A stretch of 64,000 nucleotides of DNA, taken from assembly GCF_007860125.1 (NCBI RefSeq), contig NZ_SJPW01000001.1, positions 1,016,104 to 1,080,103 of the forward strand. Reading direction: 5' to 3'. Below the pieces are notes generated by a model. That model saw nothing but the letters and a program-made list of their open reading frames with translations. It was not told where the DNA came from and did no database searches. This document shows, in pieces, positions 20,067 through 30,600 of the stretch. Each line of letters begins with the position of its first letter. Position 1 is the stretch's first letter. Source of the stretch: Rubripirellula tenax (GTDB lineage: Bacteria > Planctomycetota > Planctomycetia > Pirellulales > Pirellulaceae). The position numbers and the translations under genes were made by a program.

Positions 20067-20960
20067 ATGCAACGTTTCCACCTATTCTTAATCCTGCTTA
20101 GCGTCATCGCATCATCGGTCATGGCCCAAGACGCCGATCAAGTCCTAAGCGTGTGGCCCAAGTCGCCGCCGCAGTGGACACCGCCGACGGAATCTGAACG
20201 CGACACGTCGGGTGCAGACGGACGTCCCGTCGCCGGAAAACCCGTGATTCGACTTGGGTTTGTTTCGACGCCGCAAGTTCACGTTTACCGCCCCGCTGAA
20301 AACGACACCTCGACGGCGGTCGTCATCTGTCCCGGCGGCGGTTTTTCGATTCTGGCGTGGGACTTGGAAGGCACCGAAATTGCTCAGTGGTTTCAATCCA
20401 TCGGCGTTACAGCCATCGTACTGAAGTATCGCGTGCCAACTCGCGAAGCCGACCCACGATGGAAGGCACCCGTCCAAGATGTTCAGCGGGCGATCAGCAT
20501 GATCCGCGCCGGCACGATCGAGGGCGTGCGGCCGTCACGTGTGGGGGTACTTGGTTTTTCCGCCGGGGGAAACACGGCTGCCCACGCCGCGCTGGCTAGC
20601 GAGCGTCATTATGATGCTGTCGATTCGGTGGACGGGGCGAGTTGCACGCCGGACTTTGCCGTCCTGGTCTATCCGGCTTGGTTGGTTCAAGAGGACGATT
20701 CGAGCCAGCTGATCGATACGTTGGCGGTAGATGAGAATTCGCCGCCGATGTTTCTGGCACACGCGGCTGATGATCGGATCGATGCGGCCAGCAGTGTGAC
20801 CATGTTTACGACGCTGAAGCAGCATGGCGTTGCGAGTTCCCTTCACGTCTTCGCGACCGGCGGCCACGGTTTCGGCGGTCGCATCGCAGGCGCCCCGACC
20901 GACGCGTGGCGTGGGCTCTGCGAAAGTTGGATGAAGAGCAAAGGTTGGTTGGCTCCGTGA
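20067..20960 (+). CDS. Secreted alpha/beta-hydrolase, esterase (BD-FAE/xylan-esterase-like)
   Basis: A 297-residue protein with a signal peptide (FHLFLILLSVIASSVMAQ). The oxyanion region is VVICPGGGFSILAWD, the nucleophile elbow GFSAGGNTAAHAA, the acid region AHAADDRIDAASS, and the histidine GGHGFGGR. These match carbohydrate esterases that deacetylate polysaccharides or cleave feruloyl esters, and also the general BD-FAE family. The stop TGA overlaps the GTG start of the following gene (GTGA), so the two are translationally coupled although their functions differ. Confidence 0.85.
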   Translation: MQRFHLFLILLSVIASSVMAQDADQVLSVWPKSPPQWTPPTESERDTSGADGRPVAGKPVIRLGFVSTPQVHVYRPAENDTSTAVVICPGGGFSILAWDLEGTEIAQWFQSIGVTAIVLKYRVPTREADPRWKAPVQDVQRAISMIRAGTIEGVRPSRVGVLGFSAGGNTAAHAALASERHYDAVDSVDGASCTPDFAVLVYPAWLVQEDDSSQLIDTLAVDENSPPMFLAHAADDRIDAASSVTMFTTLKQHGVASSLHVFATGGHGFGGRIAGAPTDAWRGLCESWMKSKGWLAP

Positions 20961-21637
20961 GCGTCACGTCGGAATCTCGCCAGCAAACGTCCAAGTCCGT
21001 CGAACTGCCGCCGCCACCGATCAAGCCGGACCAGGAATGGGCGAACGCGTGGACGCACGGCGCCGCATCAGCGATCAGCCTGTACCTGGCGTACCTGTTG
21101 ATTCGCGAAGCTTCGGTTATCAGCACGGGAATGGCCGTCGCCTGTGCCGCGTACATGGCATCGGTTTTCGGCACCTTCTTTTGTTCAACGCTATCGCATG
21201 TCGTTCGACGACAACCGCTGCTCAACACGATGCGAGCCTGGGACCAAGCGATGATCTATACGATGATCTCGGGCACCTACACGCCGATCGCATTTCGGTA
21301 CTGTACCGATGAAACTCGCACGCCGCTCTTGATTGCGATTTGGATTTCCGCGGGCGTCGGATTCTTTTTCAAAGTGTGCCACCAACACCGCGTGAATTCG
21401 ATCGGCACAGTTTCGTATCTGTTGCTGGGTTGGTTACCTGCGATACCGTTGGTCGGGCAAGTACCCGGTGTGTTGGTCGCCTGGATGATTGCCGGCGGCG
21501 TTCTTTACACAGCGGGCGTTTCACTATTGGTCAACGATCATCGCGTCCGCTATCTGCACGCCGGGTGGCACCTGTTTGTGATGGCCGCGGCGACGTGCCA
21601 CTTTTGGGCGATCTGGAAACACGTTGTCCCCGTCTAG
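20957..21637 (+). CDS. Hemolysin III / PAQR-family membrane protein
   Basis: About 226 residues from the GTG at 20957, which overlaps the upstream stop as GTGA. A longer ATG frame from 20906 would overlap the esterase by 55 bases. Seven hydrophobic segments are visible. Signature positions of the HlyIII/PAQR family are present: WTHGAASAISLYLAYLL, FFCSTLSHVV, AWDQAMIYTMISGTYTPIAF, and HAGWHLFVMAAATCHFWAI with the conserved histidines that bind zinc in PAQR receptors. The biochemical role in bacteria is not settled; a ceramidase-like hydrolase is possible. Confidence 0.85.
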   Translation: MSVTSESRQQTSKSVELPPPPIKPDQEWANAWTHGAASAISLYLAYLLIREASVISTGMAVACAAYMASVFGTFFCSTLSHVVRRQPLLNTMRAWDQAMIYTMISGTYTPIAFRYCTDETRTPLLIAIWISAGVGFFFKVCHQHRVNSIGTVSYLLLGWLPAIPLVGQVPGVLVAWMIAGGVLYTAGVSLLVNDHRVRYLHAGWHLFVMAAATCHFWAIWKHVVPV

Positions 21638-21678
21638 ATTCGGCGTATTGCTGGTTGATTAAATCTGCAATGCATCAG

Positions 21679-21733
21679 CTACCGATCACTGGTCTACCGA
21701 TCACTGGTCTACCGATCACTGGTCTACCGATCA
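21679..21733. repeat. 15-bp tandem repeat carrying the stop codon of the adjacent gene
   Basis: CTACCGATCACTGGT occurs three times at 21679-21723 and a fourth partial unit CTACCGATCAC runs into the minus-strand gene. In that gene's orientation the unit reads ACCAGTGATCGGTAG. Since 15 is a multiple of three, each copy places another TAG in frame behind the first. Confidence 0.9.
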
Positions 21734-22926
21734 CGGCGCAGATCGCCGCTGAACGCCGTTTTCTTGGCGGCGAAGTACGCCTGCCATGCCCGTTCGTCGT
21801 AGCCGAAATCGGCGTCCGGTTCGATCTCTTTCAACAGCGCCAGCACCGCCGTGTTGTTGCTGGTCGATTTATTCACGATCGGTTGGGAACCGCTCGACAT
21901 TCCGTTCGCCCCGTTATCACCGAATCCCACGTTCATTCCGGCGCCAGCGGGCCCGGTCGTGGTTTGGGTCGTTACCAGCGCGTTGACATACTCCATCGCC
22001 ATCTCGGGATCGGGAAACCACGACAGCGCGCGGGCGGCGCGATTGACGGTGTCGTGGTCATTCGCCTTCAACATCGGCAAGTAAGTTGCCGCGGCCGACG
22101 AAGCACCGTATTCCTGTAAGTGCTTGAGCGCCGCTTCACGCAGCGTAGCGTCGGGCTCTTCGATACCCGCACGCACGAGCGCTTGGACGGACGTGCGGTT
22201 CTTGAAGCGACCCAGCAAGTCGATCCAAACGCGGCGCAGACCCGATGATTGCGAACGGTTGTTTCGGGATCGCAGCAGTTGATCGGCGATCGCACCCGCA
22301 GCCATTGGGTCGTTGATCGCACGCAGCGTATCCATTGCTTCGCCTGCTTTGGACGATCCCTTGGTGACGATGCCGACCAAACGGCTGACGTCACGCTTCC
22401 ATGTCTTCGTTTCGATCTCGGATGCTTCGGCGGTTTCGTTCAGCGCGACCGCCTCGGGAAGCTCCCAACGGCCGCCCACGGATATCATTCCTCGATCGTG
22501 CATCAGATCGACCGAGCGGATCCATTTGCCTTCGTGCTTTTTGAAACCCAACGCCGCGCGGGCTTGTGGGTGGTCGGGGTCGAGTTCGACGGCCCGCTGC
22601 AGATGAAACCGTTTGTAGTATTGGGCTCGGCCGGGAACGTTGTTGCCCGTCACGCACCAAATGGCCAATTTGTAATTCAATTCGGCGTCGTCGCCGGTTT
22701 TGGCGGCCAGTTCTTGATATTTCGCCAGTTCGCCCGAATCCACCATGCGGCGAACGCGACTTCGTGGCAAAGCCACCTGGATTTCGTCGTCCACTTCGAC
22801 AACCACGAAATCGCCCTGCGACTTGATCTCGCCGCTGAGGTGTCCGCCGCCCGAAATCTCGATCGAATCAGCGTAGATCGCAGCGGGCATCAGCAGCATG
22901 GATCCGGCAATCAGTCGTCGCAGCAT
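21724..22926 (-). CDS. Secreted hypothetical protein with TPR/HEAT-like repeats
   Basis: About 400 residues from the ATG at 22926 with a signal peptide (MLRRLIAGSMLLMPAAIYA). A small beta-rich N-terminal domain (GGGHLSGEIKSQGDFVVVEV) resembles the one often found at the start of planctomycetal secreted proteins. It is followed by a TPR-like unit (HLQRAVELDPDHPQARAALG) and HEAT/armadillo-like helices (SVQALVRAGIEEPDATLREA). A low-complexity GMNVGFGDNGANGMSS segment lies near the C-terminus. No enzyme motif is visible; the protein is probably a periplasmic scaffold. Confidence 0.65.
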   Translation of the reverse strand: MLRRLIAGSMLLMPAAIYADSIEISGGGHLSGEIKSQGDFVVVEVDDEIQVALPRSRVRRMVDSGELAKYQELAAKTGDDAELNYKLAIWCVTGNNVPGRAQYYKRFHLQRAVELDPDHPQARAALGFKKHEGKWIRSVDLMHDRGMISVGGRWELPEAVALNETAEASEIETKTWKRDVSRLVGIVTKGSSKAGEAMDTLRAINDPMAAGAIADQLLRSRNNRSQSSGLRRVWIDLLGRFKNRTSVQALVRAGIEEPDATLREAALKHLQEYGASSAAATYLPMLKANDHDTVNRAARALSWFPDPEMAMEYVNALVTTQTTTGPAGAGMNVGFGDNGANGMSSGSQPIVNKSTSNNTAVLALLKEIEPDADFGYDERAWQAYFAAKKTAFSGDLRRDR

Positions 22927-23012
22927 GGCGTTTATCCCGGGGTAGACCAATCGTGTGTGGGAACAGCGCCCGTTTGACTCAATTGTAGCATTAGTGGCGG
23001 ACGATAACCATA

Positions 23013-23040
23013 CTTGACTATCTTGATCGTGTTTGTAATC
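23013..23040 (+). promoter_or_regulatory. Candidate sigma70-type promoter for cysH
   Basis: TTGACT (23013-23018) and TAATCT (23035-23040) are separated by 16 bases. Transcription would start near 23047, which makes the GTG at 23045 unlikely as a start and favours 23075 or 23105. Confidence 0.45.
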
Positions 23041-23074
23041 TATCGTGAAATCGCTTCACTCGAGGCCCGATGCG

Positions 23075-23899
23075 ATGTCTGCCCAATCCCTTCCGAACCG
23101 CCCTATGAACGCAAATTCGTCACAACCGGACCCGCCGCTGCAGGTCTTTTCGATCGATTCGGGCGAGCCGCGTGGGGCGTTGGCGGCTGATCCGCCGTTG
23201 CATCCGACCGACGAATTCTTGGCGGAACTGGCCCGAGATAGCTTGAGTCTGGAATCCGCGACGCCCCAGGAAATCCTGAAGTGGTCGGTCGAGCGGTTCG
23301 CGCCCAAGTTCACGATGGCGACGGCGTTTGGCCCCGAGGGCATGACGATTCTTTACATGTTGTCCGAAATTGCGCCGGACACGCCGGTGTTTAATTTGGA
23401 CACGGGTTATCAATTCAAGGAAACGCTTGAGCTGCGCGAGACTGTTAAAAAGCGTTACGGCATCGAGGTCGAGTACAAGTTGCCCGACACGACGGTGGCC
23501 GAGTACGAAGCGATGCACGGCGGACCGCTTTACGCGACGAACCCCAACCAATGCTGCTTTGACCGCAAATTGCGGCCGTTGCACGGGGCTGCGAAGGGCC
23601 AGCACGCTTGGGCCAGCGCGATTCGCCGTGACCAATCGCCGGACCGAGCCAAGGCGCCAATCGTGGGTTGGGACAAGAAGTTTCAGTTGGTGAAAGTCAG
23701 CCCGTTGGCGAATTGGTCGAAAAAGGACGTGTGGGACTTAATCTTAAAGAACGACATCCCGTACAACCCGCTTCACGACCAAGGTTTCCCCAGCGTCGGA
23801 TGTCAACCGTGCACGCGAGCGACCCAGCAAGGCGAAGACGAACGAGCCGGTCGCTGGTCCGGATTTCAGAAAACCGAGTGCGGACTTCACAGTTCGTAG
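23075..23899 (+). CDS. cysH: Assimilatory adenylyl-sulfate (APS/PAPS) reductase
   Basis: About 274 residues of the PP-loop sulfonucleotide reductase family, which reduces activated sulfate to sulfite with thioredoxin electrons. Visible landmarks are MATAFGPEGMTILYMLSE, FNLDTGYQFKETLEL, and the two cysteine pairs of a 4Fe-4S cluster, NQCCFDRK and VGCQPCTR. The catalytic cysteine sits in the C-terminal KTECGLH. Cluster-binding cysteines indicate the bacterial APS-type enzyme rather than the cluster-free PAPS type. The start is uncertain between ATG 23075 and 23105. An Rrf2 regulator gene follows after 42 bases, which suggests cysteine- or Fe-S-linked control. Confidence 0.9.
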   Translation: MSAQSLPNRPMNANSSQPDPPLQVFSIDSGEPRGALAADPPLHPTDEFLAELARDSLSLESATPQEILKWSVERFAPKFTMATAFGPEGMTILYMLSEIAPDTPVFNLDTGYQFKETLELRETVKKRYGIEVEYKLPDTTVAEYEAMHGGPLYATNPNQCCFDRKLRPLHGAAKGQHAWASAIRRDQSPDRAKAPIVGWDKKFQLVKVSPLANWSKKDVWDLILKNDIPYNPLHDQGFPSVGCQPCTRATQQGEDERAGRWSGFQKTECGLHSS

Positions 23900-23941
23900 T
23901 TTACGTCTCTTCGTCCTTGCCGAAGCCCGGGAGAAACCAAA

Positions 23942-24370
23942 ATGCTGATTTCCGCACGCGCTCACTATGCTTCGCTGGCTTTGGTCGAACTTGCCGTCCG
24001 CAGCGATCAAGCCGCACCGGTGACGGTCCGCGATATCAGCGACCGTCATGGCGTTCCCGGCCCGTTCTTGGTTCAAATTCTGCGGACGCTTCGATCGTCG
24101 GGGTGGGTGCAAAGCGTCCGGGGCAGCCAGGGGGGATACCTTTTGTCGGTCGAACCGGCGTCAATCACGCTGCTGGATATTGCCGACGCGGTGGGTTGCG
24201 GCCAAGATTCGGGATGCAGTGTCGAGGGCAAGTCGACGATCGCAGACGAACGGCTGCAAGAGGTTTGGGACGAGGCCGCCGAAGCATCACGAAACGTGTT
24301 GGCATCGGTGACTTTGGCGGACATGGTGGGGCGAAGCGTCGAAGCTGACGCGGCGATGTTCTATATCTAG
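23942..24370 (+). CDS. Rrf2-family transcriptional regulator
   Basis: A 142-residue protein with an N-terminal winged helix (HYASLALVELAVRS, VRDISDRHGVPGPFLVQILR, GSQGGYLLSVEPASITLLDI), the typical Rrf2 layout. GGGAG lies upstream of the ATG. The effector region has VGCGQDSGC with only two cysteines in close spacing, so it lacks the three-cysteine set used by IscR for a 2Fe-2S cluster. It could still sense thiols, or work like CymR through a partner. Its position directly behind cysH suggests it controls sulfur assimilation. Confidence 0.85.
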   Translation: MLISARAHYASLALVELAVRSDQAAPVTVRDISDRHGVPGPFLVQILRTLRSSGWVQSVRGSQGGYLLSVEPASITLLDIADAVGCGQDSGCSVEGKSTIADERLQEVWDEAAEASRNVLASVTLADMVGRSVEADAAMFYI

Positions 24371-24436
24371 CAAAACGCAGGCCACGGTACGCCGTTCGCC
24401 GGTCCACATCAGGCTGCCCGTTTTGGATCACCCTTC

Positions 24437-24524
24437 GTGGCCCTGCGACTCCGCTCGCAGGGTGTGCTCTTTGTTCCGCAGCTGCTTTACAGCTTACGTC
24501 CCGCCAGCGGAGTCGCGGGGCCAT
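24437..24524. repeat. Dispersed double-hairpin repeat, copy 3, with an inverted half copy
   Basis: A near-full copy at 24478-24524 (GCAGCTGCTTTACAGC, then CCCGCCAGCGGAGTCGCGGG) follows an inverted second hairpin at 24437-24464 (CCCTGCGACTCCGCTCGCAGGG). In the inverted half, an extra T:A pair lengthens the stem while the AGCGGAGT loop core is kept. Confidence 0.75.
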
Positions 24525-24632
24525 GTCGGGTCGCCCTTTCACCCCCCCCTCGTAAGGAGCTCTGCGCGACCAGATGGGAAGACTCGAATTCCGCTCCCTA
24601 CGCAGGTTGCCGAAATCGGGATAAACTCGGGC

Positions 24633-27600
24633 ATGACAAATATGGAAATTACGGTCAAAGGTGCCCGCGAACACAACCTCCGCGACGTCAACCTGACCCT
24701 GCCACGAGGGCAATTGATCTGTTTCTCCGGCGTCTCCGGCAGCGGCAAGTCCTCGCTTGCTTTCGACACGTTGTACGCCGAAGGCCAACGTCGCTACGTC
24801 GAGAGCCTGTCGAACTATGCCCGCCAATTCATGGGCCAGATGCCCAAGCCGGACGTCGATTTGGTCAGCGGTCTGTCGCCGTCGATTTCGATCAGCCAAA
24901 AGTCCAGCGGCAACAACCCGCGATCGACCGTCGGCACGATTACCGAGATCTACGACTTCCTGCGCGTCCTTTACGCCCGCGTCGGTTCCGGATGCTGTCC
25001 CAAATGTGACGTCCCGATCGCCGCGCAAAGCCAGGATGCGATCGCGTCGCGAATTTTGTCGTTGCCCGACGAAGCCACCGTTTGGGTAATGGCTCCATTG
25101 GTCCGCGGTCAAAAAGGTGAGTTCCGCGATCTGTTCGAAGACCTGCGAAAACAAGGGTTCACACGAGCCCGAGTCGACGGCGAAACCATCCGCCTTTCCG
25201 AACCACCGACGCTGGATCGAAACAGCCGCCACGATGTCGAAGTCGTCGTCGACCGCATCGAACCGGAGGCTCGTGACCGCGGCCGAGTCACCGAGGCAGT
25301 GATCTTGAGCTTGAAGTTGGGCGAAGCCACGTTGATCGTTTCGCTTTCCGAAGTAGACGACCCTTCGACCGGTCCGGTCAAGCAAGACATCTTGTACTCG
25401 TCGAAATACGCGTGCAATTCTTGCGGTCAAAGTTTCAAGCCACCGACGCCACAACTGTTCTCGTTCAACTCGCCGCAAGGCATGTGTACGACGTGCGACG
25501 GGTTGGGCCGCTTGTACACGTTCGTGCCCGACTTGCTGATCCCCGACGACACGTTATCGGTCAAGAAGGGCGCGATCTGTTTGTTGGGCAAATGGGCCGA
25601 TCTGGGACGCTATCGCCAACACATTTACAAAGGCGTCGCCGAAGCGATCGATCAAGCGCTCGAATTTGACAAAGGCACGATGTTGGAAGCCCCTTGGCGC
25701 GACCTGCCCGACGATGCTCGCCGTGTCTGGTTGTGGGGCACCGACGATTCGTTGGAATTCGTTTGGAAGGGCGGATCGAAAGCCACCAAGTACTCAGGTG
25801 CATTCGATGGTTTTATTCCTGAGTTGGTCGATCGGTACAAGACCAGCAAGAACAAGATGCAATTGCGTCAGTTCGAAAAGCACATGTCGACACTCGATTG
25901 CCCCGATTGTCGTGGCAAGCGTTTGAACGAACAGGCCAGTTCGGTCCACATCACATCGCGGTCCCTCGGTGCGTCGAAGGCGTCCAAGATCGAAGGTACG
26001 CCGAAAACGCTACCCGAACTTTGCGAACTGCCCGTCGACGAGCTCGCCGAATTCTTTGCCGACATCGAACTGGGTGAAACGGAAGCCAAGATCGCGTCGG
26101 AAGCCCTGAAGGAGATTCGTGCGCGGATCGGTTTTCTGTTGGGCGTCGGACTCGAATACCTGACACTCGGCCGCACCGCGCCCACGCTATCGGGCGGTGA
26201 ATCCCAACGCATCCGGTTGGCCGGTCAAATCGGTTCCGGTCTGGTCGGGGTCTTGTACATCCTGGACGAACCGTCGATCGGGCTGCACCCGCGGGACAAC
26301 GATCGATTGATCGAAACGCTCGAGCGACTTCGGGACACGGGCAACACTTTGATCGTCGTCGAACACGATGAAGACACGATGCGGGCCAGCGACCTGATCG
26401 TCGACTTTGGCCCTGGCCCCGGCATCAAGGGCGGTCGCATCGTTGCGTCGGGGACGATCGACGATGTGATGAACTCGCCCAAGAGCGTGACGGGGCAATT
26501 CTTGTCCGGCGCTCGCGCGATCCTGCCCGCTGAGACCCTTCGCCCGATCGACCCAGCGACGACGTTGTCGATCCGCGGCGCTCGCTTTCACAACTTGAAA
26601 AACGTCGATGTCGACATTCCGCTTGGCGTCGTCGTGTGCGTGACGGGCGTGTCGGGCAGCGGCAAGAGTTCGCTGATTGGCGGCATTCTGGAACCGGCGC
26701 TGCGTAACGCGCTCAACGGCGCCGAACAGGAAATCGGTCTACACCAATCGATTTCGGGACTCGAGCATCTCGACAAGACGATCGCGATCGACCAATCGCC
26801 GATTGGCCGCACTCCGCGAAGCAATCCGGCCACCTACGTCAAAGTCTTTGACGAAATTCGCAACCTATACGCCAAATTGCCCGAGGCAAAAACGCGTGGG
26901 TACACATCCAGCCGTTTCAGTTTCAACGTCGACGGCGGCCGCTGTGCCGCGTGCGACGGAAACGGTGCGACCAAGTTGGAAATGGACTTCTTGGCCGACA
27001 TATGGGTGACATGCCCGGTTTGCCAAGGCCGCCGATACAACCGCGAAACGTTGTCCGTCGAATTCAAAGGGGCGTCGATCGCTGATGTTTTAGAGATGGA
27101 CATCTCGCAATCGTTGAAGCTGTTCAAAAACATTCCCAAGATCGCCGAAAAACTGCAAACGCTGGTCGACGTCGGGTTGGAGTACTTGAAGCTGGGCCAA
27201 CCATCGCCCACGCTTTCCGGCGGTGAGGCCCAGCGGATCAAGCTGTCGCGCGAACTTAGCAAACGTGACACCGGCAAGACGCTCTACGTGCTGGACGAAC
27301 CGACGACGGGCCTGCACTTCGCCGACATCGAAATGTTGTTGAAGGTGATCCATCGATTGGCCGATCACGGCAACACGATCGTGATCGTTGAACACAACAC
27401 CGACGTGATCAAAACGGCCGACTGGGTGATCGACCTCGGCCCCGAAGGCGGATCGGGCGGTGGACGTGTGATTGCGACGGGGCGTCCCGCCGATGTCGCG
27501 GTCGTTACCGAAAGTTACACCGGCGCGGCGCTAGCAAAATCGCTCGGCATCCAGCGCAAATCGCCGCCCAAACCGATCGTGCACCGCGAAATTGCCAAGG

Positions 27601-30600
27601 TCAATCCGCGCGCCCGCACTCACGTGGTCGTCGATGCAGCGTCGGAACACAACCTTAAGTCTGTCGACGTTGAAATCCCTCGCGACGCTATGACTGTCTT
27701 TTGCGGCCCCAGCGGTAGCGGTAAGTCATCGATGGCGATGGACACGATCTATGCCGAAGGGCAACGCCGATACGTCGAATCGCTGTCGTCGTACGCACGT
27801 CAATTCATCGGCCAAGTGCAAAAGCCGAAAGTCGATCGGATCGAAGGCCTTTCGCCGGCGGTCGCATTGGAGCAAAAGAATCTGGGGCACAGTCCGCGCA
27901 GCACCGTCGGCACGGTCACGGAAGTGTACGACTATCTGCGGATTCTGATGGCCCGCTTGGGCACGATGCATTGCCCCGATTGCCAAGTCCCCGTGGGAAC
28001 GCAAACGCCCGACCAAATCGTTGACAAGGTCATGGCGATGCCCGAAGGCACGCGTGCAATGTTAATGGCGCCGATCGATGTCACCGCCGGCGAAGGCGCA
28101 AAGGACACGTGGCAGTCCCTGCGCAGCACCGGATACCAGCGCGTCCGCATCGACGGCGTCACCGTGGCACTGGATGACGCGCCGGCACTCGATCCACGAA
28201 AGAAACAAGTCGTCCAGGTGGTCGTCGACCGGATCGTCGTGCAACCGTCGGATCGTTCGCGGATCAGCGACAGCGTTGAACAAGCGTTGTCGTTGGGCGT
28301 CGGCGTTTTGGAAGTCGCGATCGCCGACGATGATCGCGCGGAACCGAAATGGAAAACGATCACGCACAGCCAACATTTGGTGTGCAGCAGTTGCGGTCGC
28401 TCGTTTATCGAATTGACGCCTCACCACTTCTCCTTCAACTCGGCCGTCGGTTGGTGCTCCAGTTGCGACGGACTTGGTACGCAAACGGGCACCAACCCGG
28501 CCGCGCTGATCGGATTGCCGACCCAGTCACTTGTTGAAGGTGCGGCGTTGTTGTGGCCCAGTGTCGAAAAATCGGTATCGCTTTGGATGCTGAGCGCGTT
28601 GTCGCGGCACACGGGTATCCGCATCGACGTCCCGTTCGAAAAACTGACCGTGTCGGAAAAACGAGTGCTTTATCGCGGCACCGGATCCCAGTGGATCGAG
28701 GTCAAACAATCCGATACGGGAACCGAACCAAAGAAATCGAAACCGGCCAAGAACCAAGCCGATTCGCAAATCTTCCGCTTCCAATTCAAAGGGTTCTACC
28801 CGGCGCTCGAAGAAGCGTCCCGTTTGACGCCGGGATTGCGCGGCAAACTGGAACAGTTCACCGACGAGATCGATTGCGCCGCGTGCGACGGATCGCGATT
28901 GCGTGAAGAAGCCGCCGCGGTTCGGTTTCGCGACCGCACGATCGCTGACTACGTTCACCTGCCGTTGGACCAATTGGCCGATGAAGTCAAAACGTGGAAA
29001 CTTGACAAGCGAGAGAAAAAGATCGCAGGCGAGTTGGTTCGCGAAGTCGAATCTCGAGTGCGTTTCTTGCTGGACGTCGGGCTCAATTACCTGACCCTGC
29101 ACCGAGGCGCGGCAACGTTGTCCGGCGGCGAGGCACAACGGATTCGCTTGGCAGGACAACTTGGCAGCGGCCTGTGTGGCGTGTTGTACGTTCTGGATGA
29201 ACCGACGATCGGACTGCACCCGCGAGACAATTTGAAACTGCTCGGCGCGTTGCATCGATTGCGTGACCAGGGCAACACGTTGCTGGTCGTCGAGCACGAT
29301 CACGATGTCATCGGCGGCAGCGATTACTTGTGCGACTTTGGTCCGAAAGCGGGACGTGGCGGTGGGCGCATCGTCGCTCGGGGCGCCCCCGACGCGATCG
29401 AACCACTGGACCAAAGTGTCACGATCGGATTCATCAACGGTACCGAATCGATCGCGATCCTCGCGGCGCGGCGTCCGGTCAAATCAAAAAGTGGCGAGTG
29501 GCAGACAAACCTGCTTCGCGTGATTGGTGCGCGCGAACACAACCTGAAGAACGTCACGCTCGAATTACCCCTGGGCGCGTTTACGGCGATCACGGGTCCC
29601 AGTGGCAGCGGTAAAAGTTCGCTGATCAACGGCATCTTGTACCCCGTGTTGGCACGCCGACTGCACCGCGCAAGACTGCGTCCCGGTCGCCATGAAAAAA
29701 TTGAAGGCGTTCGCTACATCGACAAGGTCATCGAAGTCGACCAGTCGCCGCTCGGCAACACACCCAGCAGCAACCCGGCAACCTACACCGGCGTGTTCGA
29801 CTTGATCCGTAACCTGTTCGCGGCGATTCCCGATGCGGCCGAACGCAAGTTCACGGCGCGAACGTTCAGTTTCAACGTGCCCGGTGGCCGATGCGAGACC
29901 TGCGAGGGCAGCGGTCAACTTAAAATCGAAATGCACTTCCTGCCCGACGTCTGGGTGCCGTGCGAAGATTGTCAGTCACGACGTTATCGCGACGACGTGT
30001 TGGATGTCAAACTGCATGGCAAATCGATCGCCGATGTGCTGGATATGCAGATCGGCGACGCCGTCGAACTGTTCGCCGGCCACACCAAAATCCAGCACAT
30101 CCTGCAAACGATCTGCGACGTCGGGTTGGACTATGTCACGTTAGGCCAATCGGCGCCAACGTTGTCCGGGGGCGAAGCCCAACGGGTCAAGTTGGCGGCG
30201 GAATTGGCGCGTCCGGTGACGGGCAACACGCTTTATCTGTTGGACGAACCGACGACCGGATTGCACTTCCACGACATCGAAAAGTTGCTCGGCGTGTTGC
30301 AGCGGTTGGTCGACATGGGCAACACCGTCGTTGTCGTCGAACACAACCTGGACGTTATCAAGTGTGCCGACTGGGTCGTCGACATGGGCCCGGATGCGGG
30401 CGTCGAAGGCGGCAAGATCGTGTTTGCTGGGACTCCCGAAGACTTGGCGAAGGTGAAAGGTTCATTGACGGCGCCGTTCCTGGCCGAGGCACTCGGACAG
30501 CCCGCACCACCAACCCAGCGCCGCCCCGCCAAGCAAAAAGCAAAGCCGGCCCCCAAGATGCCGGAAACGAAAAAGACGATTGCACCGGAAAGCGACGATG

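Noticed and set aside
21679-21733. Possible CRISPR-like array
   Set aside because: The units are 15 bp with no spacers and sit at a gene end. There are no cas genes.
24165-25478. A 437-codon minus-strand ORF over Rrf2 and the UvrA start
   Set aside because: It crosses two real genes and a repeat and shows no domain, so it is a shadow frame.
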